In this document: piece by piece, positions 5,115 through 15,196 of the stretch
Numbering within the stretch: the first letter of the stretch is position 1
How the letters are laid out: each line of letters starts with the position of its first letter
Virus record (IMG/VR): IMGVR_UViG_3300038701_002077
Coordinates: 1-32,301 of that record
Length of the DNA: 32,301 bases
From: a virus
Strand: one strand, 5' to 3'
Translations under genes and position numbers: made by a program
Notes under the pieces: model-generated
Told to the model about the DNA's origin: nothing
The model's input: only the letters and a program-made list of their open reading frames with translations
The model's database searches: none

Positions 5115-6586
5115 TATGTTACCTTTCTAATCATGACATCTGCGTAAACTTCCAACCCATTTGACGCGGCGTTACCTAAGCCACTGGTTGCAAAAGCATT
5201 CTGAATGTAGTGACGTAACTCAAAATCTTTTTCGCCCGCAATCGTGAAGCGACCCCGAACACGCGACACAACATTAATACCAGACCCCGAAGGTAAAGCC
5301 GCATAAAGGCTTGTCCCGTACAATTCAACAGCCGTGTCATCAACATTGTAGAGATACAACTGCGAGAGCGTATTTGAGTTTGATTGAAAACTTGGCGCAG
5401 TCGCATCAATTTCATACGTGCCTGCAGGCAGGGTTATTTGATTAGAAGACAGTGACGCACCCGTGATTTCATTTGTAACAACTGTGTTTAAAACACGCGT
5501 GTTTGCACCAGCGCTTGATCCCCCGCCAGGCGTTCCAGATGTTTTTTGATCTTGAATATGCAGCAATTCATATATTGTTCCATCTGTACCATCCGCGCCA
5601 TCTGCACCCGCCGCACCTTGCGGGCCGACCAAAGACACCGCGCTTGGCCATGTGCCACTTTTAGGGCCATAGATTTCACTGGCGTTTGTATCGATGTAAA
5701 AATCACCATCAACCCCCGTGCCACCAGACGGCGCACCCGTCCCGTTTAGAATAGAATTCCCATCCGCGCCATCATCACCATCGTTACCAGCCGCGCCTTG
5801 CGTGCCGGACACTTGAATTGTCCAATCTGCCAGTGTGCCGGATCCGCCGATATTTGTGACATTGACGGTCAAAGATGTGTCACTGTACGCTGTCACTTGC
5901 CCGTGCATATAATTTGATGGATCCGCATCTGACGCTATTTCAACCCATGTGCCAGGAACAAAAGATTTTCCCGATTGCGTTGTAAAGGCTTTTGATCCCG
6001 TGCCGATCGTGCGGGATGTTGTGGATGTGCCTGTCAAATTCGCAACATGCGCCGCGGCTTGTGTTGCGTATGTTTGCGCATTTGCAATTTCATCCGCTGT
6101 CGGGCCGGACGTAAGGCCCGTGCCGTCACTGTTCCAGATCACGGCCGCATTCGCAACCGCGGCCGCCAAAACACCGCTTATGGTTGCCGTATCATCGGCA
6201 GGGTTTAACAACAGCGCCCGCCCAATATCGCGGTGCATTTCCTGCAAAATCTGAATAACCAGATTTGCATCTTTGTTCAAAAGCGCAGACGACAACCCAC
6301 CGCGCAAAGGATGCCCTGCCACGCGTTTGACCAGCTGACTGCCATCAACAACAACAAGGCTGTTTTGATCGGCAGGCGTGTTAAGAGATACGGTTAAACT
6401 TGCCAAATCAAACGTGAAATTTTCCGTTTCAACCCCGTCCACATACGCGCGCAACGGCACATAATCATTCCCGTCTTTGTCGGTTAAGATCGTGACGGGA
6501 AAATCAATGATAAAATCAGCCTGACCGCTTGGATCGGTGACTGTAAAGCGTGAACGTCTATCGTTTTCTTGAACCTGATCTGTCAT
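5114..6586 (-). CDS. Tail fibre: T7-like N-terminus, collagen-like repeats, jelly-roll tip
   Basis: Encodes 490 residues of the receptor-binding fibre. Residues 1-130 have the layout of the T7 gp17 N-terminal tail-attachment domain (beta-rich, then QILQEMHRDIGRALLLNP). Residues 160-260 form a linker. Collagen-like Gly-X-Y runs occur at about 261-279 and 321-338, with a GDFYIDT...YGPK module between them. The last 150 residues are beta-rich (LPAGTYEIDA, SRVRGRFTIAG, VYADVMIRKV), like C1q/TNF-type jelly rolls at the tips of phage fibres. The collagen stretch implies a trimer. The only fibre gene seen; no diversity-generating template or reverse transcriptase accompanies it. Confidence 0.85.
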   Translation of the reverse strand: MTDQVQENDRRSRFTVTDPSGQADFIIDFPVTILTDKDGNDYVPLRAYVDGVETENFTFDLASLTVSLNTPADQNSLVVVDGSQLVKRVAGHPLRGGLSSALLNKDANLVIQILQEMHRDIGRALLLNPADDTATISGVLAAAVANAAVIWNSDGTGLTSGPTADEIANAQTYATQAAAHVANLTGTSTTSRTIGTGSKAFTTQSGKSFVPGTWVEIASDADPSNYMHGQVTAYSDTSLTVNVTNIGGSGTLADWTIQVSGTQGAAGNDGDDGADGNSILNGTGAPSGGTGVDGDFYIDTNASEIYGPKSGTWPSAVSLVGPQGAAGADGADGTDGTIYELLHIQDQKTSGTPGGGSSAGANTRVLNTVVTNEITGASLSSNQITLPAGTYEIDATAPSFQSNSNTLSQLYLYNVDDTAVELYGTSLYAALPSGSGINVVSRVRGRFTIAGEKDFELRHYIQNAFATSGLGNAASNGLEVYADVMIRKVT

Positions 6587-6587
6587 G

Positions 6588-9500
6588 TCATTCCCCTTGT
6601 AAGTCTTTCAGTGAAGGACGCACCGCGCCCAAATTCGCCGCATTGCGGCGCTCTTGCCCGATGCGTTCCGATATTTCCGGAAACTCTTCCAAAACCTGCT
6701 CACGCGCGGCTTTGTTATAATCACGCACAACGCTGCTGATAAAATTTTGTTGATCCTCATAACTGTTGCCCAGCGCCATGAAAAAGCCGATATGACGGCC
6801 AAACGGATCTTCTTCAGACGCCAGATTTTTAAAAAAGGATTTCATTGTCTGATTGCCGTATTTCTGCATTTTCAATTCCCCGCCGCGCAGCTGCACCAAA
6901 CGATGATAAGCCTGCGGAAATTCGCGCAAGTCAATGCGCACACCATCAAAGACTTGTGTCTTTTGTGGCATGTTCACAGAAAACCCATTTTTCAAAAGCC
7001 AACGATCAACAGGCGCATCCTTTTGCGCGCTGTAATAAACAGGGTTTACAAGGCTTAAAAGACGTTCGGCCGTCGCGCCCACAACATCCTTTTCATTCGG
7101 ATAAAATGTTTTGATCTCTTCGCCCCAAACATTCAACCGATTGGGGACTTGATCGCTTAATCCTGGAATGCGCGCTTTCATCGCATCGATCATGTTGAAA
7201 GATTGTTCAATCTCTGGATTGATCGCACGCTCAACCGCGGCAACGCCTGCAGGCACGACAGACCCCGCAAACCGTTTCGCCCAATACGGGCCATAGCGTT
7301 TCGGATCGCTTAAGGCTTCGACCAAATCGGCCATGCCTGACATAAAGGTTTTTCCCATGACTTGATTGCTGGCCGCCATGATCGATGCCAGGGCAAGCTG
7401 GTCTGTCTCTTGCTGGGCGTCAAGGTCATAAGCTTCGTAATTCGACATGATCTCGGCCATATCCGCACCCATGCCCAGCACCGTGCCAAGATAGCCCAAA
7501 CGGCCATAGCTATAATAATTTTCACCAATTTTCACAGAATTCGGTTGCCAGCCTGTACGGCGCAAGGCGGATCGCTGTTTTCCGTCAATCGGCCCCGTGC
7601 CGGTTATTTTCCCGTTTAAGGCAAAATCCACTGTCATGGCCATGATCGATGTGCCAACCGCCATGCGCGTTGTGGCCGCCGCACGGCGCGCACCACCTGC
7701 CGCAATATCCGCACGCACGTTTTCGCTTAAAAGGCCAAGCGGCGTGCGTGAAAATGTAAACTTAAAAATATTTGCAGGTGTGCGCACAAACGGCGCAACA
7801 AACCGCAGGGCAGGCCAGCGATTGATAAAGTCTTGCACCTTGCGCCCTTGCGCGCCCAGCTCACGCGTATATGTTGCATAATTGGCAAAATCCTGCGCCT
7901 GCGCTGTAAGATGTGACGGCGGATCCGCCAGCACATTTGCAACATGCGTTTTCAAGCCATCGGGATCCATCCCTTGCGCGATGCCGTCGCGTGTTGCCAG
8001 GGCGCGCATTTGCGATTGAAACATCAAAGTTTTATTGTATTCATCACCGGCCGCCAACATACCGCCAACATATTTATTTAATAACCAGCCCCAACCATCA
8101 ATGCCTTTACTGATAAAACCTGCCTTGCCTTCAGGGTCTAAAATCTCGCGGCTTGTGGCGCGTGTCCGGGGCAAGTCAATTTTGCCCATGCCGAAACCTG
8201 TCTGGCCAGAACGCAACGCCTGCGCGGCATTTTTAACCGCCATTTTTTGCGCGCCAATCCAGCCTTGAAAAAAGGCTGTGCCTTCCTTTAACGTCACGGG
8301 GCTATCTTTGGCAAAGGCCATGCCGATGCGCTCCGCCCCCATCATCAAACCTGTGATAAGACTATCCCCCAAATTGACCGTATGCGTTGTCGGGTTTGTC
8401 AATATGCCAAGCGTCCAGGCTTCTGTTGCCGCATCCAACGTGCGCGCGCCTGCGCCTTTTTGTGTAATGGCATTGATCTGCGATGTGTTCAGGCTTTCAC
8501 CTGCGGCCGCCAGCTGACGCGCCAGCTGTTTGCCAACATCCGCCCCGCCAAAATCTGTGAGCATTTCCCCAATGAAACGCGCATTGTCTGCACCCGATCC
8601 GCCGACGGGAATGCGCCATGCAGCAAGGGCGCGACCAGCTTCCGCGCGCACACCCATAAATTCTTTTTGCACCGCATGATGCAAGGACACCATTTTGCGG
8701 AAATTGAAAACGTCAATGTCTGACGCTTCAGGGCCGGCGGCACGCTTTGCCGCATCCATAAGCTTTTCCGTTGTGTCATAATAAACCTTACGCGCCGCAA
8801 CAATCTGATCGGCATTAAAGGCATCGCCAACACGCCGCCCCATTAAACTGTCAAAACCGTCAATGTCTTCCGCAGCCGCCAAAGTCTGTTTTGCATCGCG
8901 CTTGCCGCGGCGCGCTTTGTCGATACTGTCTTTCAGCTCTGGCTTATTGACCATTTCATCCATCAGCTGCTTAATATCGTCCGGCCCCTCGATACGGGCA
9001 AAATTGATTTCAAAATCATCTATGCTGGCGGGCGCACCTTCAGAAAGCGCTGGCGTTTTTCCAAAGGCTTCAGACACTTCTTGCGTGGCATCGTCCAGCT
9101 TGCGCTGACGCAACAACGCATCATCATCCACATCGCCCAAAAAATTGAACTGTTCCGGTTCAACATGAATGCCGGCGCGTTCCTCTTCAGGAATATCAAA
9201 AATATCTTCAGGCTTTTTCCCCTGGGCTTTTAAATCTTCAGCCACGCGCTTGCTGCTGCGCAAAAGTTTCACGCCACGAAACAGTGCTTCACCGAAACCA
9301 CCCAACGACAAACCTTCAACGGCTTGTTTTAATTTTGCTTCCGCCGCGCTATCATCCGGATCCGCCGCCAAAAATGCGGTGACAGGGTTTTGCAATGCCG
9401 GCACGCTTTCAATGACATTTGACAAACGGTCTTCATGCCCTTCAAAAGCCAACAAATCCGCGGCTGCACCCTTAACGATTGTAGGAACAGCACCCTTTCC

Positions 9501-10088
9501 GGATAGAAAATTCTTGATGCCTTGCCCCGCCACATCTGATTTTGCAAATTTATCCACGCCCTTAAAACCAATAAGAAACTGCGCGATACCTTCAATTATT
9601 GCGCCTGTAACTGTCGGCACGGCAGGCGCGTCTGGAACAGGCAGGGCAGGCGCATCGGGCAAGGCGTCCTTGCCGTCTTTTGCGCGTTCTTTATTCAAAC
9701 GCTTGTCAAATTCATTGCCGCTGACAATGCGCGGGATAAAACTGCGATCACCATCTTCTGTTAAATTGGTAATATCGGGCAGAAAATCCACAACATCATC
9801 AACCAATCCAACCATGTTATTGATGCCTTTTGTCACACCGCGCATGCCAGATCGCGGCGATTGCATCACACCCAAACCAATATCGCGGCCAATGCCTAAA
9901 CCTTCGCGCGCATCGGGTATCGTTGCATCCGCATCTGACTGCGCCGCAGGCTGTGCCGCGGCATCATCAGGGGCATCCGTTTGCACCGGGGCATCCGAAA
10001 ACTGTTGCGCAAAATCCAAAGCCTGCGCGGTCCGGGCGTTCTCATAATCATTTGTAAATTCCGCTGTAAAATTATTGTTTTCTTGCAT
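6588..10088 (-). CDS. Large internal virion (ejection) protein
   Basis: Encodes 1166 residues, the largest protein here. The N-terminal 100 residues are Ala/Asp-rich and disordered-looking. The body is mainly helical with Gly/Ala-rich amphipathic stretches (about 60-80 and 175-200) and a hydrophobic segment near residue 790 (AVGTSIMAMTVDFAL). A central block, RFVAPFVRTPANIFKF, is of a kind I know from large ejection proteins of podoviruses. Its place between tail tube and fibre genes matches T7 gp16, whose role is to form a conduit across the cell envelope. I see no lytic transglycosylase motif, unlike T7 gp16. The start overlaps the upstream gene by 17 bases. Confidence 0.75.
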   Translation of the reverse strand: MQENNNFTAEFTNDYENARTAQALDFAQQFSDAPVQTDAPDDAAAQPAAQSDADATIPDAREGLGIGRDIGLGVMQSPRSGMRGVTKGINNMVGLVDDVVDFLPDITNLTEDGDRSFIPRIVSGNEFDKRLNKERAKDGKDALPDAPALPVPDAPAVPTVTGAIIEGIAQFLIGFKGVDKFAKSDVAGQGIKNFLSGKGAVPTIVKGAAADLLAFEGHEDRLSNVIESVPALQNPVTAFLAADPDDSAAEAKLKQAVEGLSLGGFGEALFRGVKLLRSSKRVAEDLKAQGKKPEDIFDIPEEERAGIHVEPEQFNFLGDVDDDALLRQRKLDDATQEVSEAFGKTPALSEGAPASIDDFEINFARIEGPDDIKQLMDEMVNKPELKDSIDKARRGKRDAKQTLAAAEDIDGFDSLMGRRVGDAFNADQIVAARKVYYDTTEKLMDAAKRAAGPEASDIDVFNFRKMVSLHHAVQKEFMGVRAEAGRALAAWRIPVGGSGADNARFIGEMLTDFGGADVGKQLARQLAAAGESLNTSQINAITQKGAGARTLDAATEAWTLGILTNPTTHTVNLGDSLITGLMMGAERIGMAFAKDSPVTLKEGTAFFQGWIGAQKMAVKNAAQALRSGQTGFGMGKIDLPRTRATSREILDPEGKAGFISKGIDGWGWLLNKYVGGMLAAGDEYNKTLMFQSQMRALATRDGIAQGMDPDGLKTHVANVLADPPSHLTAQAQDFANYATYTRELGAQGRKVQDFINRWPALRFVAPFVRTPANIFKFTFSRTPLGLLSENVRADIAAGGARRAAATTRMAVGTSIMAMTVDFALNGKITGTGPIDGKQRSALRRTGWQPNSVKIGENYYSYGRLGYLGTVLGMGADMAEIMSNYEAYDLDAQQETDQLALASIMAASNQVMGKTFMSGMADLVEALSDPKRYGPYWAKRFAGSVVPAGVAAVERAINPEIEQSFNMIDAMKARIPGLSDQVPNRLNVWGEEIKTFYPNEKDVVGATAERLLSLVNPVYYSAQKDAPVDRWLLKNGFSVNMPQKTQVFDGVRIDLREFPQAYHRLVQLRGGELKMQKYGNQTMKSFFKNLASEEDPFGRHIGFFMALGNSYEDQQNFISSVVRDYNKAAREQVLEEFPEISERIGQERRNAANLGAVRPSLKDLQGE

Positions 10089-11856
10089 TGCCGTCCCTGA
10101 CTTTTAATAGATCGTAATATTGCTTTAAAAGCGTAACCTCACGCTGATATATTTCATCTTCCTGCATCGCCGCTGCATTGCCGTTATGACGCTTTAGAAA
10201 TTCTTGATTTGTTGCGCGAATTGTGTCTTGCACATCGTTGGCATTTAAGTCACCACTGAATTTTTGTGCCGGCGACATCATCAAAGGCAAAGGCAGATTT
10301 GCGATTGACGTATCTGTATCAATAAAGCTATAACGCCGCACAATATCGCGGGCGATGTCCATTGTTTCAGGCAAAGATGGCTTGCGCTGATTTTCTGTCA
10401 CAAAATTATCAACGCGCTGTTCATATTCGCTTTCAGCCTGCGGAATGCTCAAAGATTGCGCAAAACCCAATTCAGACGACAAACGCCCCAATGAATTGCC
10501 AACATGATCGCGGCCGTTGGCAATCGGATCACGCTGACCGCCGTCAAGGCGTTTTGTGTTTCTGTCATACAGCTTTAAAAAATCTTCGTTTTTTAACTGC
10601 CCATCTTTATAAGCCTGGATAACCATCGGGCGAATATCTTGATTATCCGCATCCATCACGGTCAACATTGACACAACACCGCCATTGCTGACGGTTGCAC
10701 CACCACCACGCGCCAGCTCGCGCAGGGCAAGATATTTTTCCGGCTCAAGGCTGGCCCGTGATGCTTCCACGATCGACAACGACAAACGCCCGTCTTGCGC
10801 CAGAACGCTAAGATCGGAATATAATTCCGTGCTGCTTTCTTTAAACTGACGATCTTCCGCCGCATCAATTTGCGCCTGCAGGGCAAGCTCGCCCTTTAAA
10901 TTCTGGATAAATGATTTTTCTGCATCGCGGAAACCGCTATCGCCCAAGAATTCGCGCAAGGATAACTTCTGCGTATTGCCTTGATCGTCTGCCAATTCAA
11001 TCACAGGATCGCCGTTGCGCCATTCATCCAATGCCTTTAATTTATCGTCTTGCGACCGCAACCAACCTTGACCAATGTTTTCAGCAACAGCCTGTTGCGC
11101 CGCCAATTCAAAGCTGACCCGTTCGCGCGCCTTGAATAAAGGCTGACCATCTGGCCCAATCTGATGCGCCAAATCCCGCATCTTGATAGACGATGCCATC
11201 ATATCGGCGATAATATTTTGCGTTTCACTGGCTTCCGCTGAAAACAACGCATCCGCCTGTTGCGCCAAATCCTTCTCCAAAACCGCCTGCAGCTTCAAAC
11301 TGTCTTCCAGCATATTATCACGCTGGACAGCATTGCGTTGCTTTGTGATGCGGTTAATGGCCGCCGATTGCTGCAACTGATATTTGGCCGCAAATCTTTG
11401 CGACATGCCGCGATCAAACTTTGCCAGATCATCCGTTGCGCCTTTTAGATACGCATCGGACGATTGCTGAAACTTCACCGTATCCAGACCGCTTTCATTC
11501 TCATATCCCTGCAATGCCTGCCGAGATTTTAACTCATACTGCACGGCAATCGCATCGGACGCCGCACGATTATGCGCACGCCCGCGGATCGTTGCATCGT
11601 CTTGGCGTTCAGGGATACCGTTTTCACCCGCAACTTGCCCCGCATCACGGCCTTCTATTTCCGCATGAATATCCAAACGATCTTCAACATTGTTCGACAT
11701 ATCAGACAACAAAGCCGCCAATGTATTGCCAGCCTGCCCCGCCGCAGGGTTCGCCGCCGATTGTGTGGCAAATTTAATGCGCGGAATATCGCTTGATAAG
11801 CGATCTTGCCGTTCAAACTCTGGAATGCTCTGACCTTGACCTGTGCGATTAGCCAC
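10072..11856 (-). CDS. Internal virion (ejection) protein, helical
   Basis: Encodes 594 residues, almost wholly predicted helix and rich in Gln, Ala, Asp and Arg (KYQLQQSAAINRITKQRN; KLQAVLEKDLAQQADALF). There is no membrane segment. Position and composition match T7 gp15-like ejection proteins, which assemble as a periplasmic tube. It overlaps the preceding gene by eight bases and the following one by 17, so the three ejection proteins are translated as a coupled set. Assignment is by context and composition. Confidence 0.7.
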   Translation of the reverse strand: MANRTGQGQSIPEFERQDRLSSDIPRIKFATQSAANPAAGQAGNTLAALLSDMSNNVEDRLDIHAEIEGRDAGQVAGENGIPERQDDATIRGRAHNRAASDAIAVQYELKSRQALQGYENESGLDTVKFQQSSDAYLKGATDDLAKFDRGMSQRFAAKYQLQQSAAINRITKQRNAVQRDNMLEDSLKLQAVLEKDLAQQADALFSAEASETQNIIADMMASSIKMRDLAHQIGPDGQPLFKARERVSFELAAQQAVAENIGQGWLRSQDDKLKALDEWRNGDPVIELADDQGNTQKLSLREFLGDSGFRDAEKSFIQNLKGELALQAQIDAAEDRQFKESSTELYSDLSVLAQDGRLSLSIVEASRASLEPEKYLALRELARGGGATVSNGGVVSMLTVMDADNQDIRPMVIQAYKDGQLKNEDFLKLYDRNTKRLDGGQRDPIANGRDHVGNSLGRLSSELGFAQSLSIPQAESEYEQRVDNFVTENQRKPSLPETMDIARDIVRRYSFIDTDTSIANLPLPLMMSPAQKFSGDLNANDVQDTIRATNQEFLKRHNGNAAAMQEDEIYQREVTLLKQYYDLLKVRDGNARKQ

Positions 11857-12499
11857 GGCGTTTTTCCCTTTCTAATTTCTGTGCAACCGTACCGATTGCG
11901 CTTGCAACACCACTGATGCGTGTCGATCTGTTTTTCTGCTTGGCGGCCGTAATGGTATTGGCGGCGCTGATCCGCTGCTCAACAGCCTGACGACGGCGCG
12001 ATAAACTACGGATCAAGGCATCTTCGCGCGATATGCTTAACTGACGATCGGCACGTTCACGCGCATTGTCTGCCAATGCCGGCACGGATCCGAATGAAAT
12101 ATCAATCCCGTTCGTTGCCCCTGCCAGCTGTTGCGCGGCAATCGTGCGGCGCAAATTATCCAGAATGTCATTGCTTTCCTGTTTGCCGCGCAATTCCTCT
12201 TGACGCGCTTCCAAAACACTTTGCTGTGCGTCCAGCTCAAGACCCCGCGCAATCTGGCGGGCTTGCGTGATGTTTGCCTGGGCGGCCTCTTCAGACGCAA
12301 ACAAACGCATCGCCGCGGACCCCAAATTCAACCCCGTGGACAAACGTTCTAATATATCTGTTTTGCCGCCGCCAGTATCCGCGCCTGATCCTGTGCCGGC
12401 ATTTGGATTAAAAACCGTGCGGCCGTAATCCACGCCTTTGGATACAACATCCGAACTTTTTGACACAAAATTGGTGAAACCATTCACAAGACCTGTCAT
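11849..12499 (-). CDS. Internal virion protein, gp14-like
   Basis: Encodes 216 residues. After a Gly/Ser-rich N-terminus, a long helical region begins near residue 55 (LGSAAMRLFASEEAAQANI...ARQIARGLELDAQQ), then a coiled-coil Glu/Gln/Arg-rich part and a basic C-terminus (VAQKLEREKRRG). This is the pattern of T7 gp14-type proteins, which are ejected early to form the outer-membrane part of the DNA channel. The start codon overlaps the nozzle gene's stop by four bases. Function is inferred from gene order (nozzle, then three ejection proteins) and helix pattern. Confidence 0.7.
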   Translation of the reverse strand: MTGLVNGFTNFVSKSSDVVSKGVDYGRTVFNPNAGTGSGADTGGGKTDILERLSTGLNLGSAAMRLFASEEAAQANITQARQIARGLELDAQQSVLEARQEELRGKQESNDILDNLRRTIAAQQLAGATNGIDISFGSVPALADNARERADRQLSISREDALIRSLSRRRQAVEQRISAANTITAAKQKNRSTRISGVASAIGTVAQKLEREKRRG

Positions 12500-15192
12500 A
12501 ACGTTACCTCTCTGACAATACCCAACACGTTGAACGGCACAGGCCCAGGGCGACGAAATTCAACAGGCGCACCAATGGCAAAGCCCGACAATCCTGTGAT
12601 TGACGCTTCGCCTGTAAACAATAATTCCGCTGTGCTGCGGTCAAGGACGTTACTGTCCAAACGCCGCAGCGGCATATCGTGCCATTTATCCACACCGTTT
12701 GCGCGGATCTGAATACCGCCCGTATTGCGCAAAATTGCCGTGACGTTTATGACGTTAATCAGCTCATTCGCCAGTGTTTCCGTTTCAGGCACACGCAATG
12801 GCATCAATGTGCCGGACACTTCAAAATCAAAACCATATTGAATTTCTGTATCAGCATAATCGTCCAACGTTAAAACGCCACTGGTCACGGTATATGATCC
12901 GCCCTCTGTGCCATCGATAACGGTCAAGACCGTTTCGCCTTCCAAATGATCCAATCCGGACACGCTGTTTTGCATCAAGGTTATGCGCACTTGCACCCCC
13001 GCAGACACGCCATCATTTAACGTCACTGTTTTTGCACCCAGATCAACCGTGTATTCTTCAGGCGCCAAACGCCCGCCATCAACACGCACGCCCACTGCAT
13101 CGGCCGATCCGGGGCTTGTAAATGTATAAGAAAAAACGGTTTGATCTGCCGTTGCCGTTGTTGTTTCGCCCGAAATCGTGACAAGACCGCCACCATCCAG
13201 CAACAAATCTTCATTCCATTTTTCTAAAAATCGGCGTGTTGTGCCGTTGATAACGCGCTCGACTGCAAAATAAACACGGCGGTTTTTATCCACGCCAACC
13301 GCCAATAATTTGTCGCCATCACGCGTGCGAAACGGTATCAAGGCGTTGACGGCATCGCCGCGCAAAACAGTGTAATTTGTGCCGGTTCCGTCTTCATTGA
13401 CGATCGCCAAAATATCCGCATCATTTGTGGACAAGGCTTTGCGCAGGGCCATATCAATGGGATTGATAATCAGGTGTGACGACAGCTTTGACACAAGATT
13501 GGCTTGATAAGATTGCTCTGTATCAACAAAAAGAAATTCACGCAAAGATGTGCCGATCTCTTCACCGTCTTCATTCTTTACACCTTGAATAAAAATCAAT
13601 GCGCCATCAACTTCATAAATCCGCGTGCCTTCTTTGTTGCCGCTGCGCGTTGTAAGTTTCGGCGGATTATCCAATGAAATTTTTTCGTTTGGAAAGAAAA
13701 ATTCGCCATCATTGGAGAACAAAGCCAAATGACGCCCTGCAATAAGATTGTATATCGCACCCACCTGATCGGTTTCCGCGCGGAACAAAAGCCCTTTTGT
13801 GTCCAGATCTGACGTAATATCCAAATTATAATAATCCCCAACAACCGACATCATCAGCGCATCAGGAACACCGGGAACGCCCCCCATTGCCAAACGGCTA
13901 TCGATAAACAAACCCGCCCGCGGATAACCGCGCGTGGTGCTCATAAGCGGCTCACCTGGATATTCGCCTTTTGTTGTGCGGCTGGTTGACCATACAGAAT
14001 TGCCGTTTAAAACAGAAACGCTCATGCTGTCCCACGGCTGCACACCATCATCACCCGCAAAGGTAACGGCAAAACCGTCGCCCGACGCATCTGTCACCGT
14101 TATGCCGTCCGATGATGTATTGGACAAAGCGCGCAAAGCGGTCTGTATGGCCGTTGCACTTGCCGCCCGACTGCCGCCTGCCGTGATTGTCGTTGTGCGC
14201 TCACCTTCCAGCAGGATTGTAAATTTATCACCGCTTGATAACGTTGCCCCATCATTCAGCGTTTGCACTTCATTCGTGCCACCCGTGCCAGCGCCATAGT
14301 CATGGCTGGGAATATTGCTGAAACTCTGCGCACGAAAATCAAATTCATCATCATCGCCCTGGCGAAAAATACGCTGCGGCGCAATGTCTTTATGAAACAG
14401 CAACATTGTATCAAGGCTTTGCGTCCAGTTAATCCCCCGAAAATTTGTGCTTTCATGCGGTATCCCTGCGCTGCAGGCGTATTCCGTACCAACCAATATA
14501 TCCAGATTTTTATCGGTTGCCACTGTCATATAAGCTTCATCTGTTGAATAAGCAAATGGCAGCAAACGCACATCTGACAAACTGCCCGATGCCTGCCAAA
14601 AACGGAACAAGCCAACATTTGCCTTTGCCGCTGTTGCTGTTGCGCCGATCCGCGCCAAGCGCCAATAACGCGCCGTTACATCACCAGACACATCACGGCG
14701 GCGACGGCTGCGCTCTGACGCATCCCAATCAAAGGCCGTGCCGTAATTGTTCCAGCTGGCATCATCCGTGCTGTATTGAATGAAAAATTCATCGGATAAA
14801 CTGCCCGTTTCCAATGAATAATTCACAACATCAACCGCAGAAATATCAACCGCCGCCCCAAAATCAACATGCAGCACGACAAAAGGATCTGTCGTGCCTA
14901 TATCGCCCGTTGTTGTGACAAGCGTCGCGGGATCACCATCATGCGCATTCGCCGCCGTTCCGCCTTCAGGCGCGGTGACTGTTGCTGTGCTTAAATCATT
15001 TTCAGACAAAACGCCTGCAATTTCTTGGATATTCTGCAAACCAGGACGGGCTTTAAATCCGCCTTGTGGCTGGATGATCCCGTTGACACCATCTTTCAGC
15101 CCATTATAAAAAAAGGTAATGTCTTCACGCGCAGCAAGGGCGGGATCCAAAACCCCGCTTGTAAAATTCGTTTGTGGTAATTTTACAACCAT
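12496..15192 (-). CDS. Tail nozzle (tail tubular protein B-like) with F5/8C-like domain
   Basis: Encodes 898 residues forming the distal part of the short tail. Residues 40-52 (IIQPQGGFKARPG) are the hallmark of podovirus nozzle proteins, and LLPFAYSTDEAYMTVAT (about 211-227) is the beta strand that normally follows it. Between them, at about 62-200, lies an extra beta domain with discoidin (F5/8 type C) features: HDGDPAT, VVLHVDFGAAVDISAV, FFIQYSTDDASWNNYG and ARYWRLARIG. Such domains bind sugars, so the nozzle may touch surface glycans. The rest is beta-rich. The gene starts four bases after the adaptor gene. Confidence 0.85.
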   Translation of the reverse strand: MVVKLPQTNFTSGVLDPALAAREDITFFYNGLKDGVNGIIQPQGGFKARPGLQNIQEIAGVLSENDLSTATVTAPEGGTAANAHDGDPATLVTTTGDIGTTDPFVVLHVDFGAAVDISAVDVVNYSLETGSLSDEFFIQYSTDDASWNNYGTAFDWDASERSRRRRDVSGDVTARYWRLARIGATATAAKANVGLFRFWQASGSLSDVRLLPFAYSTDEAYMTVATDKNLDILVGTEYACSAGIPHESTNFRGINWTQSLDTMLLFHKDIAPQRIFRQGDDDEFDFRAQSFSNIPSHDYGAGTGGTNEVQTLNDGATLSSGDKFTILLEGERTTTITAGGSRAASATAIQTALRALSNTSSDGITVTDASGDGFAVTFAGDDGVQPWDSMSVSVLNGNSVWSTSRTTKGEYPGEPLMSTTRGYPRAGLFIDSRLAMGGVPGVPDALMMSVVGDYYNLDITSDLDTKGLLFRAETDQVGAIYNLIAGRHLALFSNDGEFFFPNEKISLDNPPKLTTRSGNKEGTRIYEVDGALIFIQGVKNEDGEEIGTSLREFLFVDTEQSYQANLVSKLSSHLIINPIDMALRKALSTNDADILAIVNEDGTGTNYTVLRGDAVNALIPFRTRDGDKLLAVGVDKNRRVYFAVERVINGTTRRFLEKWNEDLLLDGGGLVTISGETTTATADQTVFSYTFTSPGSADAVGVRVDGGRLAPEEYTVDLGAKTVTLNDGVSAGVQVRITLMQNSVSGLDHLEGETVLTVIDGTEGGSYTVTSGVLTLDDYADTEIQYGFDFEVSGTLMPLRVPETETLANELINVINVTAILRNTGGIQIRANGVDKWHDMPLRRLDSNVLDRSTAELLFTGEASITGLSGFAIGAPVEFRRPGPVPFNVLGIVREVTL

Positions 15193-15196
15193 GCGG

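Noticed and set aside
5114-6586. A diversity-generating retroelement acting on the tail fibre, as in BPP-1
   Set aside because: No reverse transcriptase, template repeat or variable repeat is seen near the fibre, although the structural gene order resembles BPP-1.
9169-10047. A 292-codon plus-strand frame opposite the large ejection protein
   Set aside because: It is wholly antisense to a 1166-residue gene in a dense leftward operon and has a low-complexity Ser/Pro/Ala product with no start signal.
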